Below, one piece after another: positions 1 to 7,679 of a stretch of DNA of 64,000 bases. The notes beneath the pieces were generated by a model. That model was not told where the DNA came from and ran no database searches. It saw only the letters and a program-made list of their open reading frames with translations. Origin of the DNA: Maribacter orientalis (lineage in GTDB: Bacteria > Bacteroidota > Bacteroidia > Flavobacteriales > Flavobacteriaceae); NCBI RefSeq assembly GCF_900109345.1, contig NZ_FNZN01000002.1:62001-126000 (forward strand), in the 5' to 3' direction. The first letter of the stretch is position 1. Every line of letters begins with the position of its first letter. The position numbers were made by a program, and so were the translations under genes.

Positions 1-41
1 GCTTTTTTGACATTCTTCTTTGAGTCTTGACTTTTTGCCAT
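1..41 (-). CDS. N-terminus of a lysine-rich small protein (partial)
   Basis: Reading the minus strand from an ATG at 39-41 gives M-A-K-S-Q-D-S-K-K-N-V-K-K before the window edge. A lysine-rich start of this type is common among small basic hypothetical proteins of flavobacteria, but only 13 codons are visible and no function can be given. The next plus-strand sequence is AT-rich and could hold its promoter. Confidence 0.4.
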   Translation of the reverse strand, partial: MAKSQDSKKNVKK

Positions 42-675
42 AGTATTATTTATTAATAGTTTAATTATTTTTTCGCGTATTTACTATCAATCTTTTAATT
101 TTAATTTATTCTAAGATTTTCAAAATTTCATAACCACCTAACCTTATTGAAAAACATCAATTCCATTATAAAAGAATAAATTTGTAACTCTAAATTCTGT
201 TCATTGGTACCCAGAAGACATACCTCAAAATCATACTTATTTGTTCAATTTAGAGTTAAAGTACAAACTATTTAATTGGCACTTTAAATTAAACGCTATT
301 AACTGAAAGAACAGAAACATCTATTTTTATTTTATGGGCATTTATTGCGGATTATTATACTAACCAAGAAACACTAAAATAGTTGGAGTATTACAAATTT
401 TCACCCCTACCCCTAAAAAATACTAACACTCTTATCGAATACTGACGAAAAAAATCAGAAACATCTTAAGCTATTTAGACGAAAAAAGTTTTACAAATAA
501 CCCTATCATTATCTTTCCATTCAAGAAAGGAGAGTCATTTGAAGAATGTGCTTTTACGCTCTAGTCAAATTTCAAATACTAAACGTTAAGTAAAGATGCA
601 ACACTCATAACTGCTGAAACTATCTAAATTGGTGGTGTCAAGCTTTAGGAGGCTAAAACAAAAATATTACATAAG
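42..675. other. Long gap with no supported gene
   Basis: This AT-rich stretch has no reading frame with a start, reasonable length and recognisable product. Short open stretches around 300-390 and 470-565 read as protein-like (for example the run ending F-E-E-C-A-F-T-L-stop near 565) but are interrupted by stops. They could be remnants of a decayed gene; I cannot identify a parent family. Confidence 0.4.
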
Positions 676-680
676 TATTG

Positions 681-717
681 AAAAAAGCGTTATTGTAAAT
701 TACACTAACGCTTTTTT
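681..717 (-). terminator. Hairpin terminator of the LacI-family gene
   Basis: Perfect 12-bp arms 681-692 (AAAAAAGCGTTA) and 706-717 (TAACGCTTTTTT) enclose a 13-nt loop. On the minus strand the hairpin ends in a U-run and overlaps the stop codon of the regulator gene (716-718), which fits an intrinsic terminator. The A/T flanks would also let it work on plus-strand transcripts. Confidence 0.75.
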
Positions 718-1732
718 ATTCAGAAGAACTTCTAATAATCAATTCTGAATCTAAAATTATTTTATTCAAAGATTGAACAACAATATCCTTTTCTATATAG
801 CCTAAAAAAGTTTCCGCAGCCAATCTACCAATTTGCTCACTATGTTGACTAACACTGGTAATGGAAGGTGTAACCAGTGAAGTGAACGGTTCATTACCAA
901 AACCTACCAATTTAATATCCTCCGGTACCTTTATATTTTTTTCCTTCAAAACTTGAAGTGCTCCTAAAGCAGCATAATCACTTGCTACATAAACAGCATC
1001 AGGTCTATTTTCCAATGCCAATAATTTTTCCATCTGGCGCCTACCATCTTCTAAAGTCAGACTACTTTCAATCAATAATTCATCATCATGTGGCAAGTCG
1101 TGCTTTTTTATCGCATCAACATAACCGCGTATCCTGTTATTAAAAATTCGTGTTCTTCTATATCCACCAATATGTGCAATACGTTTACATCCTTTAGACA
1201 CTAAATGTTCAATAATCATATGGCTGCTATCATAGTCATTAATACCTACATAATCGACATTTAAATTGTTCTCTCCCCTATCAAAAAGAATTAAAGGAAT
1301 TCCATTGGATTTTATTTTTTCATAATATGATAAATCGACCGTTTCATTGGCCATTGAAGCTATGATACCATCTACTTGTGTATATAACAGCGTATCAATA
1401 TTTTTACACTCCTTTTCAAAAGACTCATTAGATTGGGTAATAATAATATTATACCCAGCTTTGTTAAGTACCTCTTCCATATTTTCAACTACAGAAGAAA
1501 AAAAACTGCTATTAGTTCTAGGTACTATTACGCCCACCAAATTACTTTTCCCTTTTCTAAGCGCACTTGCCAAATGATTAGGCTGATAGTTCAATTCCTT
1601 GGCCACTTGCTTAACCGCTTTTTTTGTTTTTACGCTTATGCGCGTGTCATCGTTCAAAGCTTTGGAAACCGCTGCGGTAGAAATACTTAAAACATTGGCT
1701 ATGTCTTTTAAAGTTGTTCTTTTTATATTCAA
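716..1732 (-). CDS. LacI-family transcriptional regulator, likely of 2-keto-3-deoxygluconate metabolism
   Basis: A 338-residue protein of usual LacI length. Residues 6-60 hold the helix-turn-helix and hinge (TTLKDIANVLSISTAAVSKAL, then N-Y-Q-P-N-H-L-A); about 62-335 is the periplasmic-binding-protein-like effector domain. The start appears to be TTG at 1730-1732, since no ATG lies upstream in frame and the HTH begins six residues in. The gene is divergent from kdgK, and two identical 20-bp palindromic sites lie between them. One of these overlaps its own -7 box, so autoregulation is likely. The ligand is inferred from the neighbours: probably KDG, KDPG or another uronate intermediate. The LacI assignment is firm; the effector is inference. 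Confidence 0.93.
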   Translation of the reverse strand: MNIKRTTLKDIANVLSISTAAVSKALNDDTRISVKTKKAVKQVAKELNYQPNHLASALRKGKSNLVGVIVPRTNSSFFSSVVENMEEVLNKAGYNIIITQSNESFEKECKNIDTLLYTQVDGIIASMANETVDLSYYEKIKSNGIPLILFDRGENNLNVDYVGINDYDSSHMIIEHLVSKGCKRIAHIGGYRRTRIFNNRIRGYVDAIKKHDLPHDDELLIESSLTLEDGRRQMEKLLALENRPDAVYVASDYAALGALQVLKEKNIKVPEDIKLVGFGNEPFTSLVTPSITSVSQHSEQIGRLAAETFLGYIEKDIVVQSLNKIILDSELIIRSSSE

Positions 1733-1747
1733 CTTCTTTATATATAT

Positions 1748-1767
1748 TTGTTTAATCGATTAACCAA
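1748..1767 (-). promoter_or_regulatory. LacI-type operator, regulator-proximal copy
   Basis: A 20-bp site whose core is the 12-bp palindrome TTAATCGATTAA (1752-1763). Its reverse complement is identical over all 20 bp to the site at 1827-1846. It overlaps the 3' edge of the regulator's -7 box (1765-1772) and the predicted transcription start, so binding would repress the regulator gene itself. Confidence 0.82.
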
Positions 1768-1795
1768 AAGTAAGGCTTTAATTCCCGTAATCAAA
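1765..1795 (-). promoter_or_regulatory. Promoter of the LacI-family gene
   Basis: Read on the minus strand: TTTG (1792-1795), exactly 19 bp, then TACTTTTG (1765-1772). This matches the known Bacteroidota sigma-ABfr consensus (TTTG, 19-21 bp, TAnnTTTG) at every specified base. The predicted start near 1758 lies inside the operator copy at 1748-1767. Confidence 0.75.
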
Positions 1796-1826
1796 AAATG
1801 TCTTTTTTGGTTATTTTTTATGATAA

Positions 1827-1846
1827 TTGGTTAATCGATTAAACAA
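1827..1846 (+). promoter_or_regulatory. LacI-type operator, kdgK-proximal copy
   Basis: Sequence TTGGTTAATCGATTAAACAA, the exact 20-bp inverted copy of the site at 1748-1767; centres are 79 bp apart. It lies 36 bp before the kdgK start. A near-consensus -7 box (TACATTTC, 1858-1865) follows, so the site would cover the -33 region of the kdgK promoter. Role inferred from position and palindrome. Confidence 0.8.
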
Positions 1847-1881
1847 CAATATTTTATTACATTTCAAACTTAATAGTCAAC

Positions 1882-2928
1882 ATGAAAAAAGTAGTAACAT
1901 TCGGTGAAATTATGCTTCGTTTAGCACCACAAGGATTTTTAAGATTTTCACAAGCCAATAGTTTTGATGTAGTTTACGGAGGAGGAGAATCTAACGTAGC
2001 TGTTTCTTTAGCTAATTATGGTGTGCCTGTCGATTTTGTAACACGTTTGCCAAAAAATGATATTGGTGAATGTGCCATGATGGAAATGCGTAAAAGAGGA
2101 GTTGGAGTAGATAAGATAGTTTACGGTGGTGATCGTTTAGGAATTTATTTCTTGGAGACCGGAGCGGTATCTAGAGGTAGTAAAGTAGTTTACGACAGAG
2201 CACATTCTGCAATTGCAGAAATAAAATCTGGAATGATCGATTGGGATGCTGTTTTTGAAGGTGTAGAATGGTTTCATTGGACAGGTATTACTCCTGCTAT
2301 TTCTCAAGGAGCTGCAGATGTTTGTTTAGAAGCTGTAAAAGCGGCTAGCGCAATAGGAATTACAGTTTCTACAGATTTAAATTATAGAGCTAAACTTTGG
2401 ACGTATTGTGATGATGCGCATAGAGAAAAAGTAATGTCCGATTTAACTTCGTATTGCGATATTATTTTAGGAAATGAAGAAGATGCAGAAAAGCATTTTG
2501 GAATTCATCCTGAAGGTTTAGATGTGCATAAACATGGGCACGATGTTAAAGCAGAGGCTTTCTTATCGGTTTGTAAGCAAATGATGGAAAAATTCCCTAG
2601 AGCAAAAAAGGTGATTACAACCTTAAGAGGTTCCATTTCTGCATCACACAACACATGGGCAGGTGTACTTTGGGACGGTTCTAAAATGTATGAAACCCGT
2701 CAATACCAAATTACGGATATTGTTGACCGTGTTGGTGGTGGAGATTCGTTTATGGGAGGTTTGATCTACGGATTATTGAAATATCCTGAAGATGATCAAA
2801 ATGCACTTGACTTTGCTGTAGCTGCATCATGTTTAAAACATACAATTAAGGGAGATGCCAACTTGGTTACTGTAGACGAAGTCAACAAGCTTATGGGTGG
2901 CGATGCCTCTGGTAGAGTTGCTAGATAA
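1882..2928 (+). CDS. kdgK: 2-keto-3-deoxygluconate kinase (PfkB family)
   Basis: A 348-residue ribokinase/PfkB-family sugar kinase. The N-terminal substrate-side motif GGGESNVAVSLANYG lies near residues 33-47, and the C-terminal signature DRVGGGDSFMGG carries the anion hole and catalytic base Asp288. In the family this enzyme phosphorylates KDG to KDPG in the cytoplasm, using ATP. The assignment to KDG rather than another sugar rests on the downstream KDPG aldolase (118 bp away) and the shared regulatory setting. The N-terminal sequence (TFGEIMLRLAPQGFLRFSQA) is like flavobacterial KDG kinases. Probably repressed by the divergent LacI protein through the site at 1827-1846. Confidence 0.9.
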   Translation: MKKVVTFGEIMLRLAPQGFLRFSQANSFDVVYGGGESNVAVSLANYGVPVDFVTRLPKNDIGECAMMEMRKRGVGVDKIVYGGDRLGIYFLETGAVSRGSKVVYDRAHSAIAEIKSGMIDWDAVFEGVEWFHWTGITPAISQGAADVCLEAVKAASAIGITVSTDLNYRAKLWTYCDDAHREKVMSDLTSYCDIILGNEEDAEKHFGIHPEGLDVHKHGHDVKAEAFLSVCKQMMEKFPRAKKVITTLRGSISASHNTWAGVLWDGSKMYETRQYQITDIVDRVGGGDSFMGGLIYGLLKYPEDDQNALDFAVAASCLKHTIKGDANLVTVDEVNKLMGGDASGRVAR

Positions 2929-3045
2929 TACTGCGGGAATCTTCTGTAGACCTTCTAATACTAAAACCAATGTCTAAAAAATAAAATGATAATCCAGAAA
3001 ATTCCATTTCAATAAAACTTTATTAGAGAAATAAAAAAACATAAA

Positions 3046-3714
3046 ATGGCACAATATTCAAGAATAGAAGTAGCAAGAGTCATGAAGGAGTCTGGTATGG
3101 TTCCTTTATTCTATCACCCAGATATCGAACTAGGCAAAAAGATTTTGCAAGCCTGTTATAATGGTGGTGCACGATTAATGGAATTTACCGCACGTGGCGA
3201 TTTCGCTTTTGAAGTATTTACCGAATTGAACAAATACGCAATAAAAAACCTACCTGGTATGATTATGGGCGTAGGTTCTATTACCGATGCTGCAGCGGCT
3301 TCCTACTATATGCAAATAGGGGCTAACTTTATCGTAACGCCATCATTAAGAGAAGATATTGCAATTGTTTGTAACCGAAGAAAAGTTTTATGGTCACCTG
3401 GCTGTGGCTCATTAACCGAAATCAACAAAGCTGAGGAAATGGGCTGCGAAATCGTAAAATTATTCCCTGGTGACCTTTACGGCCCTGGTTTCGTGAAAGC
3501 GATTAAAGGCCCGCAACCTTGGACTAGCGTTATGCCTACAGGTGGTGTAAGTACAGACGAAGCCAACCTAAAAGCTTGGTTCGATGCGGGCGTTACATGT
3601 GTTGGCATGGGCTCGAAACTTATTAGTAAAGAAATTTTAGCTAATAAAGATTACGCTGGTTTAGAAGCCTTAGTAAAAGAAACCTTGGCTAAAATAAAGG
3701 GATTACGAGGTTAA
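3046..3714 (+). CDS. eda: KDPG / 4-hydroxy-2-oxoglutarate aldolase
   Basis: A 222-residue class I aldolase of the Eda family. The Schiff-base lysine is Lys138 in the motif IVKLFPGD, with the catalytic Glu46 in MEFTARG and the phosphate-binding GGVS near residue 167. It cleaves KDPG to pyruvate and glyceraldehyde-3-phosphate, the step after kdgK. Together they form the lower end of uronate degradation, as used for alginate, pectin or ulvan sugars in marine flavobacteria. The upstream isomerases and lyases are not in the window. A strong hairpin at 3786-3830 ends the unit. Confidence 0.93.
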   Translation: MAQYSRIEVARVMKESGMVPLFYHPDIELGKKILQACYNGGARLMEFTARGDFAFEVFTELNKYAIKNLPGMIMGVGSITDAAAASYYMQIGANFIVTPSLREDIAIVCNRRKVLWSPGCGSLTEINKAEEMGCEIVKLFPGDLYGPGFVKAIKGPQPWTSVMPTGGVSTDEANLKAWFDAGVTCVGMGSKLISKEILANKDYAGLEALVKETLAKIKGLRG

Positions 3715-3785
3715 TTAAGTTTTTAGGGGCCTAACTATGAAATAGTTCCCTTGCTCCTACAGTTATCTTAAACTTTCATTACATC

Positions 3786-3830
3786 AATCACCTTATAAAA
3801 TTATATCATTTATAATTTTATAAGGTGATT
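3786..3830. terminator. Perfect 20-bp stem hairpin after eda
   Basis: Arms 3786-3805 and 3811-3830 are exact reverse complements over 20 bp with a 5-nt loop (TCATT). The downstream sequence (TCAGTTTT) has only a weak T-run. It most likely terminates or protects the 3' end of kdgK-eda; the next gene starts 85 bp later. Confidence 0.65.
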
Positions 3831-3914
3831 TCAGTTTTACCAAAGCCCAAATTTATTTGACTAGACTACCACAAACTAAAAATTTTATAGAAAATTTGTT
3901 GTTACTTTAGAGGA

Positions 3915-5579
3915 ATGAAATACACAAAAGTTTCATTACTTTTTCAAACCATATTATTCAGTTTTTTCGCAATTTCATTGCCTTTAGTATCAATAGCACA
4001 AACACCTATTGATAGCTCTTATTATTATTATGGAGCAATTAATAATCCGGTACATCCAAACGATTTACCATCTGGAATTAATTTCTATATCCAAAAAAAA
4101 ATAACTGATTTAAACTCAAAAGATACACTAAGTGCTATCAGTGATTTAAGACTTTTAGCTATAGGAGAATTTAAAATCGGCAATAATTTCAACAGTGAAA
4201 ACCATATTGTCGAAGCCTTAAATCTTATTCAATCTATGTCTTCAAAAGACACATTGATCGATGCTAAAGTTGGGCTATACAATCAATTAGGCCGAATTTA
4301 TAGAGCATCGAATAATCCATCTGAAGCTATTAAATCTTACGACAATGCATTACAAATAGCCCGTAAATTTAATGACAGTGTTATTTTACTCAATAACAAA
4401 GCGAACATCTATAAAGATCAATTGGATTATGAAAATGCACTTGATATTTATAACTTAATATACCAAAAACAAGTATACTCAAATGATAAATTTCAAATAG
4501 CACTGGTTTTAGATAATCTTGGGTTTGTGCAATCAAAACTTAATTTACCCAGTGCACTACAAAACATACTAAAAGCATTAAAATTTAGGGAGGAAACCAA
4601 TAATTTGGTTGGTCTTTACTCTAGCAATAAGCATTTAGCAGAATATTATCTGGATAGAAAAGACACTGCAAAGGCGCTTATATATGCAGAAAAAGTACTG
4701 TCATTGGCAAATAAAATAAATAGCAGCTCTTTAAAACTAGAAGGTATTTCTCTTTTTATGAGCATGAATAAGAACCCTCTAATTCATGAATATAAAAGAT
4801 TGACAGATAGCATTTCTAACACAAAACAGATTGCTGAAAATAAAAACGCATTTTTAAAATATAATATAGCTGAAGAACAGAAAAAAACCCAAGCCAGTCA
4901 ATTGCTACAAGAAGTTGAATTCCGAAAACGGCTTGTTTACCAATTTCTAGTATTATTTGTATTAATGATTCTTATTGGTTCCTATTTTATATATAGAAAT
5001 AAATATCGTAAAGCAAGAATTGAAGAAATCTATAAAACCGAAACTAGAATTTCTAAAAAAGTACATGATGAAGTAGCGAATGATATGTACAAAGTTATGA
5101 CCTCACTTGAAAATAATGTTGGAATAGACAGCAAGGTTATTGATGAAATGGAAAAAATCTATGCTAAAACCAGAGATATTTCAAGAGAAAATAGTGCTAT
5201 TGACTTTCATCAAGATTTTGGCATCCAATTAAATGATTTGTTATTTGGTTATAAAAACAATACGGTAACTGTAGTCACTCGTAATCTGTCAAAAATAAAT
5301 TGGGAGGGTGTACCAGAACTTAACAAAACAGCTATTTATAGGGTCTTACAAGAGCTAATGACCAATATGCGCAAGCATAGCAATGCTACCTCAGCAGCCT
5401 TAGTATTCCATAAAAATGGATCAAAAATTCAAATAGATTATCGTGACAATGGAATTGGATGCGACCTTTTCAAAAAAAATGGACTCCAACATACGGAATC
5501 CCGTATCACATCTTTAAATGGAACTATTATTTTTGAATCTAAGCTAGGTCATGGCTTTAAAGCATCTATAATTATTTAA
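3915..5579 (+). CDS. TPR-containing sensor histidine kinase
   Basis: A 554-residue membrane kinase of the flavobacterial TPR type. It has an N-terminal signal sequence (about 1-29, ending S-I-A-Q), an extracytoplasmic region with tetratricopeptide-like helical repeats (about 60-330) and one transmembrane helix at about 339-360. A dimerisation/phosphoacceptor helix carries His384 in KVHDEVANDM, followed by a HATPase_c domain with the N-box near residue 480 (ELMTNMRKH) and G1 box near 509 (DYRDNGIGC). The H-box resembles the NarX/DesK class (HisKA_3) rather than classical HisKA. The partner response regulator follows 3 bp downstream. AGGA sits just before the ATG. The signal sensed is unknown. 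Confidence 0.9.
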   Translation: MKYTKVSLLFQTILFSFFAISLPLVSIAQTPIDSSYYYYGAINNPVHPNDLPSGINFYIQKKITDLNSKDTLSAISDLRLLAIGEFKIGNNFNSENHIVEALNLIQSMSSKDTLIDAKVGLYNQLGRIYRASNNPSEAIKSYDNALQIARKFNDSVILLNNKANIYKDQLDYENALDIYNLIYQKQVYSNDKFQIALVLDNLGFVQSKLNLPSALQNILKALKFREETNNLVGLYSSNKHLAEYYLDRKDTAKALIYAEKVLSLANKINSSSLKLEGISLFMSMNKNPLIHEYKRLTDSISNTKQIAENKNAFLKYNIAEEQKKTQASQLLQEVEFRKRLVYQFLVLFVLMILIGSYFIYRNKYRKARIEEIYKTETRISKKVHDEVANDMYKVMTSLENNVGIDSKVIDEMEKIYAKTRDISRENSAIDFHQDFGIQLNDLLFGYKNNTVTVVTRNLSKINWEGVPELNKTAIYRVLQELMTNMRKHSNATSAALVFHKNGSKIQIDYRDNGIGCDLFKKNGLQHTESRITSLNGTIIFESKLGHGFKASIII

Positions 5580-5582
5580 GAC

Positions 5583-6248
5583 ATGTTCAAAAAAGTTTTA
5601 ATTGCTGAAGATATGGAAGACATCAATAAAGGTGTTCATACTCTATTGAAAGAATTGGGCATTTTACATATTGAACAAGTGCAATATTGTGACGATGCAT
5701 ATTTAAAAATTAAAAGAGCAGGTTTAGATAATGATCCTTTTGAAATGATCATTACAGACTTATCTTTTAAAGCTGACCATCGCTCACAAACATACCCAAC
5801 CGGCCAAGCATTAGCAGAAAAACTTAATGCGGAATTTCCTGAATTAAAGGTTATTGTTTATTCCGTTGAGGATAGACTCCAAGCTGTGAGAACTCTTTTC
5901 AATCAGCACCATATTGATGCTTATGTTTGTAAGAGTAGGTCTGGCCTTAAGAATTTAACTAAAGCCATAACCGAAGTTGTAAATGGCAATACCTTTTTAT
6001 CACCAGAAGTTTCAAATGCATTTCACAGTACTAATGAATTAGAGATAGATGATTATGATATTTCGCTCTTAGAAAACTTAAGTAAAGGATTGTCGCAAGA
6101 AGAAATTAGTGCGCTTTATAAAAAAGTAAATATTTCGCCTGCCAGTTTAAGCTCTATTGAAAAACGGCTCAATAAATTACGTATTCAATTCAATGCTAAT
6201 AATGCCATACACCTTGTGGCTATTGTTAAGGATTTAGGCCTTATTTAA
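5583..6248 (+). CDS. Response regulator, receiver plus HTH domain
   Basis: A 221-residue response regulator. The receiver spans about 1-125 with acidic pocket Glu9/Asp10, phosphoacceptor Asp59 (MIITDLSF) and a conserved lysine in Y-V-C-K-S. The C-terminal 60 residues (SLLENLSKGLSQEEISALYKK onward) look like a divergent LuxR/NarL-type HTH rather than a textbook one. It begins 3 bp after the histidine kinase gene, so the two are cotranscribed and are almost certainly cognate partners. The palindrome 25 bp downstream (6273-6288) is a possible binding site. Confidence 0.87.
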   Translation: MFKKVLIAEDMEDINKGVHTLLKELGILHIEQVQYCDDAYLKIKRAGLDNDPFEMIITDLSFKADHRSQTYPTGQALAEKLNAEFPELKVIVYSVEDRLQAVRTLFNQHHIDAYVCKSRSGLKNLTKAITEVVNGNTFLSPEVSNAFHSTNELEIDDYDISLLENLSKGLSQEEISALYKKVNISPASLSSIEKRLNKLRIQFNANNAIHLVAIVKDLGLI

Positions 6249-6272
6249 AATTAACTTTAAATTTTACAGTGG

Positions 6273-6288
6273 TTACGGAAATCCGTAA
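6273..6288. promoter_or_regulatory. Small inverted repeat after the response regulator
   Basis: TTACGG, AAAT, CCGTAA: a 6-4-6 inverted repeat located 25 bp after the response-regulator stop and 261 bp before the MEMO-like gene. It could be a binding site for the adjacent regulator; there is no direct evidence. Confidence 0.35.
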
Positions 6289-6373
6289 TGTCTTTTCACA
6301 TAATGCCCTTAGGTTTGGATAATGAAAAATATGGGTATAAACACTAACCTCTAAGTACAGCTTATATTTCTTT

Positions 6374-6433
6374 GGCCAGCCTACTGGAAAGGTATTTCGG
6401 GGGAACTACCGATTTGGTAGGTTTGGCCTTTTT
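6374..6433 (+). terminator. Terminator-like structured element with two alternative pairings
   Basis: GGCCA (6374-6378) and CCTAC (6380-6384) can pair with GTAGG (6417-6421) and TGGCC (6424-6428), followed by a T-run (6429-6433), giving a terminator. An inner hairpin CTACC (6406-6410)/GGTAG (6416-6420) uses the same 3' bases and would exclude the CCTAC/GTAGG part. The layout resembles an attenuator but may simply be a branched terminator of the two-component operon. Confidence 0.5.
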
Positions 6434-6548
6434 ACTATAAATCTGCCTAAAGCGAAAGATTCATTTATTCAAATACCTTAAAACAATTCCTAGGATTACT
6501 AATTAAGTGACAAACATTACATTTGGAAACTAAATAAATTAAACTGTC

Positions 6549-7616
6549 ATGAAGTATTTTATTATTTTATTATCCATTTCGCTTTTTGCCATAAGCTGTA
6601 AACAAAATCTTAAAAATGATATTTTCTTAAAACAAAGCAAGATTCGAGAAGCTAAAAATTATGCCCAGCATGATTGGCAAATGGATTCAATTTACAAAAG
6701 GCTAGACATAAATGACACTCCTAATAATTTAAAATGGAAAACCGCTATTACGCCTCATGACAACTATCGATTTACTGACCAACTTTATTATGAATCTTTA
6801 AGAGGCATCAATGCTCCAAATATTATACTTATAGGAGTGGCACATAGAGCCCGTAATTACGACCTACAGGATAAGCTCATTTTTGGAACATTCACAGAAT
6901 GGGAATCACCATATGGCGGCATAAATGTATCTCCTTTAAATAATGAAATTATTTCTCGGTTACCTAAAGATAACTTTATAGTACATGATAGCATGCAAGA
7001 AATTGAACACTCACTCGAAGCAATCATACCATGGTTACACAAAAAAAACAGAGAAGCTGAAATTGTTCCAATTCTTGTACCATATATAAATTACACAACC
7101 ATAGATTCTTTAAGCCATAATCTTGCTAAAGTAGTGCATACTATATGTGCAGAAAAAAACTGGGAATATGGAAAGGATGTGGCTATAGTCATTTCAAATG
7201 ATGCCGTTCATTATGGGGACCTAGAATGGGGAGATAGCAAGAATATGGCTCCTATGGGCACTGATTCTCTTGGTACTCAAAAGGCAGTTGCTATGGACCT
7301 AAAAATTATAAATGACTGTTTATCAGGACCTATAACAAATGAAAAAATTAAAAAATTTACCGAGTATACGGTTCAAAAAGATAACTATAAGGAATATGAA
7401 TGGGTATGGTGTGGTAGGTATTCTGTTCCTTTTGGTTTATCCTTTGCAAACAATCTGAATATATTAGAAAATCAAGAAAACCTTCAAGGCTCCTTTTTAG
7501 GATACCAAACCAGTATTGACCATCCCCTCATCGAAGTTGAAGATTTAGGTATGGAAGTAACCGCACTCTCAACCAATAGGCACTGGGTTGCTTATACAAG
7601 TATTATTTACCAATAA
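6549..7616 (+). CDS. MEMO-like (AmmeMemoRadiSam B family) lipoprotein
   Basis: A 355-residue protein with a lipoprotein signal peptide (lipobox F-A-I-S-C, Cys17). The body matches the MEMO family: TPHDNYRF with His70, IGVAHRARN with His99, EHSLEAIIPWL near 153-163, ISNDAVHYG with His221, and VWCGRYSVPFG with Cys288. His70, His99 and Cys288 align with the metal/active-site triad known for MEMO1. Most bacterial homologs are cytoplasmic and sit beside AMMECR1 and radical-SAM genes; neither is here, and this copy is predicted to be membrane-anchored outside the cytoplasm. It faces a convergent gene across a palindromic terminator. The substrate is unknown. Confidence 0.82.
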   Translation: MKYFIILLSISLFAISCKQNLKNDIFLKQSKIREAKNYAQHDWQMDSIYKRLDINDTPNNLKWKTAITPHDNYRFTDQLYYESLRGINAPNIILIGVAHRARNYDLQDKLIFGTFTEWESPYGGINVSPLNNEIISRLPKDNFIVHDSMQEIEHSLEAIIPWLHKKNREAEIVPILVPYINYTTIDSLSHNLAKVVHTICAEKNWEYGKDVAIVISNDAVHYGDLEWGDSKNMAPMGTDSLGTQKAVAMDLKIINDCLSGPITNEKIKKFTEYTVQKDNYKEYEWVWCGRYSVPFGLSFANNLNILENQENLQGSFLGYQTSIDHPLIEVEDLGMEVTALSTNRHWVAYTSIIYQ

Positions 7617-7635
7617 AATTTATTGGTAAATAATA
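7601..7635. terminator. Bidirectional palindromic terminator
   Basis: Arms 7601-7617 and 7619-7635 are perfect 17-bp reverse complements around a single A. The 5' arm contains the stop codon of the MEMO-like gene, and the convergent BNR-protein gene ends 44 bp beyond. AT-rich arms supply U-runs in both directions. Confidence 0.6.
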
Positions 7636-7679
7636 CTGTTTACTTATAAAGACCCAAATCTTAAAAATAAATTTGAAAA

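Noticed and set aside
300-660. Possible remnant of a uronate-metabolism gene upstream of the LacI regulator
   Set aside because: Short protein-like pieces are visible between stops, and the location next to kdgK is suggestive, but no motif ties them to a family.
958-1690. Open frames on the plus strand opposite the LacI gene
   Set aside because: They are shadows of a well-supported regulator; no motif or start signal of their own.
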